From DASQHW01 sp038209365 (GTDB lineage: Bacteria; Actinomycetota; Acidimicrobiia; IMCC26256; PALSA-610): 32,776 nt of DNA. How positions within the stretch are numbered: position 1 is the first letter of the stretch; each line of letters begins with the position of its first letter. The notes under the pieces are model-generated. The model did no database searches. It saw nothing but the letters and a program-made list of their open reading frames with translations, and was not told the origin of the DNA. The position numbers and the translations under genes are program-made. The stretch spans positions 1 to 32,776 of the forward strand of contig JBBQXS010000049.1 in the NCBI GenBank assembly GCA_038209365.1, written 5' to 3'. This document shows, piece by piece, positions 7,864 through 14,598 of the stretch.

Positions 7864-8919
7864 TCAGAACGCCACCTTCAGCACGCCCGTCGCAAGGATG
7901 TTGAGGAGTGCGATCGGGATCAACCACTTCCAGGCGATCGCCTGGAGCTGATCCTCGCGAAAGCGCGGATACGTGAACCGCGCCCAGAACATCAAGAACG
8001 CAACCAGCAAGACCTTCGTCACGAGCACGACCGGGCCGAGCACGTCGGCGGCGGTGCCGTGCACCCAGGGTATCGACCAGCCCCCGAGGAACAGCGTGGC
8101 GGCCAGCGCAGAGAAGGCGAAGGCGGTGCCGAACTCGCCGATGAAGAAGAACAAGAAGCGAAAGCCGGTGTACTCCACCATGTACCCGGCGACGAGCTCC
8201 GATTCTGCGACCGGCATGTCGAACGGCGGCTGGGTGAGCTCGGCTTGCGTCGCCACCATGAACAGCCCGAAGCCCACGAACTGCGTGAGGATCAGCGGGA
8301 AGCCGACACCACCCCAACCGAAGATCTCCCCGTTCTGCTGGAAGCTCACGATTCCCTGCAGGCTCATCGTGCCCGCCTGCACGACGACCCCGACGACTGC
8401 GAGCACGAGGGGCAGCTCGTACGCGATCAGCTGCGCCGCCGCGCGCAACGCACCGATCAACGCGAACTTGTTCGAGCTCGCCCACCCGGCCATCAGCACG
8501 CCGATGACCGACAGCGACGAGACCGCAAGCGCGTAGAACACACCGACGCCGTCGAACACCTTCGGACCCGAATCGAGCGATGCAACGACCATGCGCGGCC
8601 CGGCCGGGATCACTACGAACACGAGGAACGTCGACATCACGACGACCGCCGGCGCCAACGCGAAGACGCGTCGATCGGCTTCCTCCGGCATGATGTCCTC
8701 TTTTTGGAGGAACTTGATGCCATCACCGATCAGTTGGTACCAGCCGTGGAAACCGCCGGGGTCCATCGGTCCGAGGCGGCTCTGCATGTGACTCATCATC
8801 TTCAACAAGAAGATGTAACCGAGCAACAGCGCGGTCAGCGGGACGATGCCGAGCACGATCACGGTCTTCACCGCGAGTGTCGTTCCCCACCCGACATCGA
8901 CCGCGAGCAAATGACTCAC
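7864..8919 (-). CDS. nuoH: NADH-quinone oxidoreductase subunit H, locus 1
   Basis: NuoH (ND1 homologue) forms the quinone entry chamber and the link to the proton path. The 351-aa protein has the conserved loop PPFDMPVAESELVAGYMVEY. The first cytoplasmic loop, usually R-I-G-P-N-R-x-G-P-x-G-x-L-Q, here reads RLGPMDPGGFHGWYQ (about residues 48-62). The locus 2 copy has the usual form, so the quinone-side surface differs between the copies. The start is GTG 8919, which overlaps the nuoD stop as GTGA; the frame is open further upstream but lies inside nuoD. Because nuoD and nuoH overlap, there is no room for nuoE, nuoF or nuoG. Confidence 0.96.
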   Translation of the reverse strand: MSHLLAVDVGWGTTLAVKTVIVLGIVPLTALLLGYIFLLKMMSHMQSRLGPMDPGGFHGWYQLIGDGIKFLQKEDIMPEEADRRVFALAPAVVVMSTFLVFVVIPAGPRMVVASLDSGPKVFDGVGVFYALAVSSLSVIGVLMAGWASSNKFALIGALRAAAQLIAYELPLVLAVVGVVVQAGTMSLQGIVSFQQNGEIFGWGGVGFPLILTQFVGFGLFMVATQAELTQPPFDMPVAESELVAGYMVEYTGFRFLFFFIGEFGTAFAFSALAATLFLGGWSIPWVHGTAADVLGPVVLVTKVLLVAFLMFWARFTYPRFREDQLQAIAWKWLIPIALLNILATGVLKVAF

Positions 8920-10118
8920 CGGTCGATGTCGCCCAGGATGAAGTAGAGACTTGCGAGGATCGTGATGACGTCGGGCACGTATACGCCGCGCAGCAGCCAC
9001 GACAGGATCGACACGTTGCTGAACGACGCACTGCGGATCTTCACGCGGAACGGACCGGTCGCGCCCTTCGAGATCACGTAATAACCCATCTCACCGAGCG
9101 GATTCTCGGTGTTCACCCACACCTCGCCCGCCGGAACCTTGATGATGCGCGGCACCTTCGCCATGATCGGGCCGGCCGGCATCTGCTCGAGCATCTGGAG
9201 CACCATGCGAGCCGATTCGCGCGTCTCCTGGAGCCGCACCCAGTACCGCGCGAACGAGTCGCCGTCGGGGTGCGTCCACACCTTCCAGTCGAGCTCGTTG
9301 TAGACGAGATAGTCACGGCCGTCGCGGCGGAGATCCCAGTCGACGCCCGACGCACGCAGGTTCGAACCGGAGACGCCGTAGCTTGCGCCGAGCTCGGGCG
9401 GGATGATGCCGATGGACCGCGTGCGCTTCTCGAAGATCGGGTTGCCCGCGACGAGATCCTCGAATTCGTCGCACGACTTGAGCACCGTGTTCATCGTCGT
9501 CTTGCAGTCGGCGATGAAGCCCCACGGAAGGTCGTCCTTGATCCCGCCGATACGGTTGAAGTTCGGGTGGAAGCGGCCACCGGTCACCGCTTCGATGAGG
9601 TTCAGGACGTACTCCCGGTCGCGAAAGCCATAGAACGCGGGAGTGATCGCGCCCACCTGGAGGCCCATCTCGCCGAGGAACAGCAGGAACGTCGCGATCC
9701 GCGAGAGCTCGGTGAGAATCGTGCGGATGTACTGCGCGCGCGGGGGAGCCTCGATGTTCATCAGCTGTTCGGCGCCGGCGATGAACGGCACCTCGTTCGC
9801 AAACGACGACAGCCAGTCGATGCGATTGATCAGCGTCGTGATCTGCGGGTACGTGCGGTACTCGGTGAGCTTCTCGTACCCGCGGTGCATGTAACCGATG
9901 ACCGGATCGGCCGCCACCACCCGTTCACCGTCGAGACGGACGACGAGGCGCAACGTGCCGTGGGTCGCCGGGTGTTGCGGACCGATGTTCAGCACCATGT
10001 CGCCGGTGTCGAGCTCAACGTTCACCTGCGCGTCGGCGAGGTGACGGAACGCGCTCGGATCGATCTCGACGTCGGGAAGCTCCCCCGGCTGCGGCAGACC
10101 CGAATCGGTGGTGGTCAT
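8916..10118 (-). CDS. nuoD: NADH-quinone oxidoreductase subunit D, locus 1
   Basis: NuoD (49-kDa subunit) forms the quinone head-group site next to cluster N2. The 400-aa protein has GPQHPATHG with the quinone-site His49. It aligns without gaps to bovine NDUFS2 from this region through residue 184. In this alignment Arg79 (MHRGYEK) matches the Arg methylated by NDUFAF7, Trp102 (NRIDW) stands where the quinone-contacting Tyr is expected, and His184 (RFHPNF) matches the His near N2. There are no hydrogenase-type CxxC pairs, so it is not a NiFe hydrogenase subunit. The start is ATG 10118, with a 4-bp overlap with nuoC. Confidence 0.97.
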   Translation of the reverse strand: MTTTDSGLPQPGELPDVEIDPSAFRHLADAQVNVELDTGDMVLNIGPQHPATHGTLRLVVRLDGERVVAADPVIGYMHRGYEKLTEYRTYPQITTLINRIDWLSSFANEVPFIAGAEQLMNIEAPPRAQYIRTILTELSRIATFLLFLGEMGLQVGAITPAFYGFRDREYVLNLIEAVTGGRFHPNFNRIGGIKDDLPWGFIADCKTTMNTVLKSCDEFEDLVAGNPIFEKRTRSIGIIPPELGASYGVSGSNLRASGVDWDLRRDGRDYLVYNELDWKVWTHPDGDSFARYWVRLQETRESARMVLQMLEQMPAGPIMAKVPRIIKVPAGEVWVNTENPLGEMGYYVISKGATGPFRVKIRSASFSNVSILSWLLRGVYVPDVITILASLYFILGDIDR

Positions 10119-10849
10119 TCGGGCCCCGCTCCTTCTCCGACGTCGGCGGTGGCCTCGGCCGGTTCGCCGGGCATGCCCTCGACGTCCACGAGGCCCGGCC
10201 ACGGCTTCACCTCGCGTGCGAGCAACGGGAAGTCCTTGCGCAGCGGGTGTCCTTCGAACTCCGACGGCAGATACAGATGACGGAGGCTCGGGTGTCCGTC
10301 GAAGACGATGCCGAACATCTCCCATGCCTCGCGCTCGTGCCAATCGGCGCCCGGGTACACCGGGACCCACGACTCGGCGCGCATGTCGGTGTAGGCGACG
10401 TCGGTCTTGAGCAGCACGCGCCAGTCCTTGTGGTGCGTCGACTCGACGCACGCGAACACCTGGTAGCGACCCGCGCTGCCCGCGGCACCGTACGTCTGCT
10501 CGCGCGGCTGCGCGGGCGCCGACGTGTCACCCGAGCCCTCTTCGGCGATGACCGGAGCCGGCATCCAGTCGATGCCCGCCACGAACGACAGGTAGTCGCA
10601 CTCGAGCCGCTCCTTGCAGAGCTGGGCAGTGGCGCGCCACGCGTCCGGCCGTACGCGTATCACGACGTCGCCGAACGCGGCCGCGTGGTCGACGATGGCA
10701 TCGCCGAGCTCGGCTTGCAGGCCCGCGAGCAGCTGCCCGGCTTGGCCGGTGAGCGCCGGCGCCGCCTCTACCGGTTCGGGCGGGGCAGAGGTCTCGGCAA
10801 CCTCGGAAACCTCGGCCGCCTCGACGGTCCCGGTGGGTTCGTCAGCCAA
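10115..10849 (-). CDS. nuoC: NADH-quinone oxidoreductase subunit C, locus 1
   Basis: NuoC (30-kDa subunit) is a structural subunit of the connecting fragment. The diagnostic motif is EREAWEMFGIVFDGHPSLRHL followed by GHPLRKDFPL. The best start is TTG 10849, giving 244 aa with an 8-base overlap with nuoB and a GGGAG element about 10 nt upstream; no ATG or GTG lies nearby in frame. Two low-complexity stretches are unusual: an Ala/Glu/Pro-rich N-terminal tail of about 35 residues, and a Gly/Ala/Pro-rich insertion after the GIDWMPAPV segment. The C-terminus also has an extra Pro/Glu/Ala tail. The family call is sure; the start is less so. Confidence 0.93.
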   Translation of the reverse strand: MADEPTGTVEAAEVSEVAETSAPPEPVEAAPALTGQAGQLLAGLQAELGDAIVDHAAAFGDVVIRVRPDAWRATAQLCKERLECDYLSFVAGIDWMPAPVIAEEGSGDTSAPAQPREQTYGAAGSAGRYQVFACVESTHHKDWRVLLKTDVAYTDMRAESWVPVYPGADWHEREAWEMFGIVFDGHPSLRHLYLPSEFEGHPLRKDFPLLAREVKPWPGLVDVEGMPGEPAEATADVGEGAGPE

Positions 10850-11351
10850 CGACGATCGGCTCCCGCTCCATGCCGCGCCACCGCTCGGCCATGTCCTCGT
10901 TCTGGATCCGCTGCTGCAACAGCACGATGCCCTGGATGAACGCTTCCGGTCGCGGGGGACAGCCGGGCACATAGACGTCGACGGGGATGATCTGGTCGAC
11001 TCCCTTGGTCACCGAATACGAGTCCCAGTACGGACCCCCGCAGTTCGCGCACGAACCCATCGAGATGACGTACTTCGGATCGGGCATCTGCTCGTAGAGA
11101 CGCTTGATGGCGGGCGCCATCTTGTCGGTGACCGTGCCCGAGATGACGATGAGGTCCGCCTGGCGCGGGCTGGCAGGGAACGGGATGACCCCGAGCCGCA
11201 TGACGTCGTACCGCGGACCGGCGAGCGCGGCGCCCATCTCGATCGCGCAACATGCGAGTCCCCACTGGAACATCCACAGGGAGTACTTGCGGCTGTAGTT
11301 CAGTAGCCAGTTGAGCGGCTTGGGTGACTTGCCCGAGCTGATCAAGCCCAT
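10842..11351 (-). CDS. nuoB: NADH-quinone oxidoreductase subunit B, locus 1
   Basis: NuoB (PSST) carries cluster N2, the last iron-sulfur centre before quinone. The 169-aa protein has the tandem Cys34-Cys35 (GLACCAIEMG), Cys101 (GSCANCGG) and Cys131 (VPGCPPRPE), a full ligand set. An extra Cys104 replaces the Ser seen in the locus 2 copy (CASSGG). The start is ATG 11351, overlapping the end of nuoA by 10 bases. The N-terminus MGLISSGKSPKPLNW is short, as expected for the family. Confidence 0.97.
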   Translation of the reverse strand: MGLISSGKSPKPLNWLLNYSRKYSLWMFQWGLACCAIEMGAALAGPRYDVMRLGVIPFPASPRQADLIVISGTVTDKMAPAIKRLYEQMPDPKYVISMGSCANCGGPYWDSYSVTKGVDQIIPVDVYVPGCPPRPEAFIQGIVLLQQRIQNEDMAERWRGMEREPIVVG

Positions 11352-11704
11352 TTCAACAGCCCCTTGCGCCAGACGTATGCCAAGCCGAGGAGCAACACCG
11401 CGACGAACACCGTCATTTCCCAGAGCCCGAACCAGCCGAGCGCCTCTGCATCCACGGCCCACGGGAAGATGAAGACGGCTTCGACGTCGAAGATCACGAA
11501 CAGCAACGCGTAGACGTAGTAGCGGACGTTGGCCTGCCCGAAGAGCGGCAGCGGGTCGGACCCGGATTCGTAGGTGATGTACTTGTCGTGCTGCGGCACG
11601 GTCGGCCGCAGGATGCGCGCGACGCCCAGCATGGCGCCGACCATCAAGAAGGCGGCGAGAACGAAGACCGCGACGGCGAGATACTGCCTGTAGAACTCGG
11701 TCAC
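11342..11704 (-). CDS. nuoA: NADH-quinone oxidoreductase subunit A, locus 1
   Basis: NuoA (ND3 homologue) is a three-helix membrane subunit at the junction of the two arms. The protein is 120 aa from GTG 11704 and has the family motif FVIFDVEAVFIFPW. The cytoplasmic loop reads YESGSDP; E. coli also has Ser here, while the locus 2 copy has YECG. The frame is open to an ATG at 11830, but that would add about 42 charged residues not typical of NuoA, so I chose the GTG. It is the first gene of the 11-subunit locus. Confidence 0.93.
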   Translation of the reverse strand: MTEFYRQYLAVAVFVLAAFLMVGAMLGVARILRPTVPQHDKYITYESGSDPLPLFGQANVRYYVYALLFVIFDVEAVFIFPWAVDAEALGWFGLWEMTVFVAVLLLGLAYVWRKGLLKWA

Positions 11705-11744
11705 GCGCGCATCCGTTTTGCCGGACAAGTTCGGGTCGCCGCGG

Positions 11745-11750
11745 AGTATA
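11745..11750 (-). promoter_or_regulatory. Candidate -10 box for nuo locus 1
   Basis: The minus strand reads TATACT about 40 nt upstream of the nuoA GTG, inside the 173-bp gap that separates nuoA from the divergent patatin gene. A 17-nt spacer would place GTCCTG at -35, a poor match. The -10 fits the actinobacterial TANNNT pattern. I see no clear operator in the gap. Confidence 0.35.
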
Positions 11751-11877
11751 CGCGTGGGTACTTTTCGCAGGACGAACCGTGCGAGGTTGTGATTTCTGAG
11801 CCGTCGCGCAGCGGGTACCGTCGTAGGCAACGAGATGTAGCCGCAGGCGGACGCAAAGGCGAGAATCGACCAATCAG

Positions 11878-12858
11878 ATGGAACCGAGGAACCCCCAGAG
11901 GGCCCGCCGCCAACGAACCGATGAACCGAGGACGGGGACCAGGCTGCCGTTTCCTACCGGTATCAGAGCGCGTGGCCCGCTGGGCGGCGCGCGGCCGCGC
12001 ACAGCGTTCGTCTTGTCGGGCGGAGGCAATCAGGGCGTCGCCCAGGTGGGCATGCTGCGCGCGCTGCTCGAGCGGGGCATCGTGCCCGACGTCGTCATCG
12101 GGACCTCGGCCGGCGCGCTGAACGGCGCCGGAGTCGCGTACGCGCCGAACCTCACCGGCGTCGCGCAGCTCGCCGCAGTGTGGGAGCAGCTCCGCGCCGA
12201 TCAGGTGTTTCCCGGCGGAAAGATCCACCGGGCGTGGAACGTCGTCCGGCGGGGCACGCACCTGTTCGAGAACACCGGCCTGGCGGCGCTGATCGACCAC
12301 GCGACACCGGCCCGATCCTTCGCCGATCTGGAGATTCCGCTACGCGTCGTCGCCACCGACCTCGACACCGGCGACGAAGTGGTGCTGGCGCGCGGGCCGC
12401 TGAAGCCGGCGTTGCTCGCGACGTGCGCGCTGCCCGGCGTGTTTCCGATCGTGGACCATGACGGCCGCCGGCTCGTGGACGGCGGCGTCGTGAACAGCGT
12501 GCCGCTCTGGCACGCGCTGTCCGGGCCGGTCGACCGGGTGTTCGTGCTGAACGTGTCTGCCGGTATCGGGGAGCGGGTCGAGCGCTCGCCGCTCGATGTC
12601 GTGATGACGAGCTTCATGCACGCGCGCAATCAGCGCTTCGAGCTCGAGCTGCGGCACGCGCCCGAGAACATCGACGTGATTGTTCTCCCCCGTCCCGCCG
12701 ATCCGCGGGATCTGTTCGACTTCTCGGGCGCGCGGGAGTTGATCGACGCGGCGTACGAGTTGACGTGCAAGAAGCTCGACGTCCACGCCGCCCAGGCGAC
12801 GTCCACCGCGTCGGTCGCCGAGCGCCTCCGCCGCTTCCGCACCCACCGCCTGGCGTAA
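11878..12858 (+). CDS. Patatin-like phospholipase (RssA/YchK type)
   Basis: This is a 326-aa patatin-fold acyl hydrolase with a Ser-Asp dyad. The oxyanion motif is SGGGNQG (residues 47-53), the nucleophile elbow is GTSAG with Ser77, and the catalytic Asp201 is in VDGGVVNS. Such enzymes cleave acyl esters of phospholipids or other lipids; the substrate cannot be told from sequence. The first 40 residues are rich in Arg and Pro and look unlike the family, and no strong ribosome site precedes ATG 11878, but no other start lies in frame before the core. It is transcribed away from nuo locus 1 and toward nuo locus 2. Its TAA stop lies in the end repeat of the 12856-13095 element. Confidence 0.88.
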   Translation: MEPRNPQRARRQRTDEPRTGTRLPFPTGIRARGPLGGARPRTAFVLSGGGNQGVAQVGMLRALLERGIVPDVVIGTSAGALNGAGVAYAPNLTGVAQLAAVWEQLRADQVFPGGKIHRAWNVVRRGTHLFENTGLAALIDHATPARSFADLEIPLRVVATDLDTGDEVVLARGPLKPALLATCALPGVFPIVDHDGRRLVDGGVVNSVPLWHALSGPVDRVFVLNVSAGIGERVERSPLDVVMTSFMHARNQRFELELRHAPENIDVIVLPRPADPRDLFDFSGARELIDAAYELTCKKLDVHAAQATSTASVAERLRRFRTHRLA

Positions 12859-13095
12859 TTCTTGGTCGCGCTCGCTGCGGGCCGGGATACCCGGCCCGCG
12901 GGCGCTCGCCGCTCCCGCCAGTTCGCTCCGCTCCGCTTCGCTCACGGCCCCGTGCGACTGGCCGCCGACGCTTCCCGACTCGCACGATGCGGTGAGCGGA
13001 GCGGCCGGAGGCGCGCAGCGAGCTCGCCGGGAGCAGCGAAGCCTCCCTCTCGCGGCGAAGCCGCCGCTCGGATGGTGAGTCGCGACCCAGAATTA
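12856..13095. repeat. 240-bp composite palindromic element between convergent genes
   Basis: The ends form 15-bp inverted repeats: TAATTCTTGGTCGCG at 12856-12870 and, in reverse complement, TAATTCTGGGTCGCG from 13081-13095, with one mismatch. The left arm (12858-12948) is the second copy of the 91-bp unit found at 7240-7330. The right arm, read in reverse complement, carries a related stretch (GGCGAGCTCGCTGCGC, then CTCACCGCATCGTGCGAG). The element thus looks like two units in inverted orientation. It has no credible ORF. The end repeats contain the TAA stops of both the patatin gene and nuoN of locus 2. It may be a small non-autonomous element or a bidirectional terminator, or both. Confidence 0.7.
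12877..12899. terminator. Strong hairpin in the convergent gap
   Basis: gcgggccggg-ata-cccggcccgc is a perfect 10-bp stem with a 3-nt loop, 19 bp after the patatin stop. There is no T-tract on either strand. Its place between convergent genes suggests a GC-rich, actinobacterial-style terminator, but it is also a fixed part of the repeat unit. Confidence 0.45.
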
Positions 13096-14598
13096 ATGCG
13101 CCAGCAGTTGGGTGGCGTCTCTGGCGAAGTCGAGGACGATGCCGGGGACGATGCCGAGGAAGAGAATCGCCGCGGCCGCGATCATGAGGGCGACGCCCGT
13201 GCTGCGGTCGACGGTGATGCGCGGGCCTTCCGGCGCCCCTTCGTCGTCGGCAGGCGCGAACATCGCCAACACGATGCGCAGATATACGAACGCGCCGACG
13301 ACGGCCGCCAGCATCCCGATCAGCGCCAGCGAGTACTGGCCCGCGTTCACCGCCGCGTTGAAGACCGAGAGCTTCGCGATGAAGCCACCCGTCAGCGGCA
13401 CACCGGCTTGCGCGAGCAGGAACAACGTCAGCAAGCCGGCGAGCACGGGCCGGGTTGCGGCGAGCCCGCGGTACTCGGCGAGTGAGTGGCGGTCGTCGCC
13501 CCGGCGTGCGACGACGGTCACAACCGCGAACGCGCCCGTCGCCATGACGGCGTACGTACACACGTAGAACAGCGCAGCGCTCGTGCCCTTGTTGGTCGCG
13601 GCCTGAACCCCGATCAGCACGTAGCCGGCATGCGCGACCGACTGATACGCGAGCATCCGCTTCACGTCGGTCTGCACGACGGCCGCGATGCTGCCGACGA
13701 GCAACGAGAGCACCGCGAGTACCCAAACCGCCGGGCGCCAGTCGACGCGATAGGCATCGAACGCTCCGACGAACACACGGAGCACCGCGGCGAACGCTGC
13801 GGCCTTGGTGGCAGCCGCCATGAACGCGGTGACCGGTGTCGGCGCACCCTGGTACACGTCAGGCGTCCACATGTGGAAGGGCGCGGCGGCGACCTTGAAG
13901 CCCAGCCCCACGAGCAGGAAGGCGAGCCCGATGAGCAGCACTCCGTCGTGCAGCAACGTGTGCTGCGCGAGGAATTGCGCGATCTTGGTGAGATTCGTGC
14001 TCCCCGTCGCGCCATAGGTGAGCGCGATGCCGTAGAGGAAGACCGCCGACGAGAACGAGCCGAGCAGGAAGTACTTGAGGCCGGCTTCCTGCGACGTGAG
14101 GCGCCGCTTGTCGAACGCCGCGAGCACGTACAAGGAGATCGAGAGGATCTCGAGCGCAAGGAACGTCGCGATGAGGTCGTTCGCCGACGCCATCAGCATC
14201 ATCCCCGTCGCCGAGCACAGCATCAGCACGAGGTATTCCGGACCCTCCAAGCCCTCGCGCTCCAGGTACCCGGCCGACAGGAGCACCGCGAGCAGCGTCG
14301 CACCGAGGATGACCGATTGCACGAAGACGGCGAACCCGTCGACCGCGACCATCCCGCTGATCGCCTGGTACGGACCGTCGCCGTGCACGAACCCCCACTG
14401 GAGCCCGACGAACAGCCCGGACACCGCGATGCCGGCGATCGCCGTGAGCAGCGACGCCTCGTGGACGCGCGGGTGGTGACGGATGAGCGAGCGACCGAGC
14501 ACGATCACGATCGCAGCGGCGAACAGCGCGATCTCGGGCGCGATGGCGAACCAGTCGACCGGAGGGTGCGCGATGGGTTCGGCGCCGGCGGCGATCAC
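13093..14598 (-). CDS. nuoN: NADH-quinone oxidoreductase subunit N, locus 2
   Basis: This antiporter-like membrane subunit closes the 14-gene locus. The protein is 501 aa with about 14 membrane segments. The key Glu150 lies in TFLALEILSISLYVL, and the motif APFHMWTPDVYQGAPTPVTAFM is typical of NuoN. The start is GTG 14598, overlapping the nuoM stop as GTGA. The TAA stop falls in the end repeat of the 12856-13095 element. Its sequence differs clearly from the locus 1 NuoN along its whole length, so the copies are not a recent duplication. Confidence 0.96.
   Translation of the reverse strand: MIAAGAEPIAHPPVDWFAIAPEIALFAAAIVIVLGRSLIRHHPRVHEASLLTAIAGIAVSGLFVGLQWGFVHGDGPYQAISGMVAVDGFAVFVQSVILGATLLAVLLSAGYLEREGLEGPEYLVLMLCSATGMMLMASANDLIATFLALEILSISLYVLAAFDKRRLTSQEAGLKYFLLGSFSSAVFLYGIALTYGATGSTNLTKIAQFLAQHTLLHDGVLLIGLAFLLVGLGFKVAAAPFHMWTPDVYQGAPTPVTAFMAAATKAAAFAAVLRVFVGAFDAYRVDWRPAVWVLAVLSLLVGSIAAVVQTDVKRMLAYQSVAHAGYVLIGVQAATNKGTSAALFYVCTYAVMATGAFAVVTVVARRGDDRHSLAEYRGLAATRPVLAGLLTLFLLAQAGVPLTGGFIAKLSVFNAAVNAGQYSLALIGMLAAVVGAFVYLRIVLAMFAPADDEGAPEGPRITVDRSTGVALMIAAAAILFLGIVPGIVLDFARDATQLLAH

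Noticed and set aside
7453..8946. A 497-codon plus-strand frame opposite nuoI and nuoH, and similar long frames at 15069-16226, 20956-23886 and 28576-29826
   Set aside because: Composition is that of shadow frames, and recognised genes cover the same ground in another frame or on the other strand.
8916..10118. Locus 1 as a membrane-bound NiFe hydrogenase or Mrp antiporter
   Set aside because: NuoD lacks the terminal CxxC pairs that hold nickel, and the full A-B-C-D-H-I-J-K-L-M-N set with N2, N6a and N6b ligands fits complex I.
1154..11704. Locus 1 as a decaying copy of nuo
   Set aside because: All 11 frames are intact, with ligands and pump residues kept and tight coupling preserved. Loss of only E, F and G matches a known functional class.
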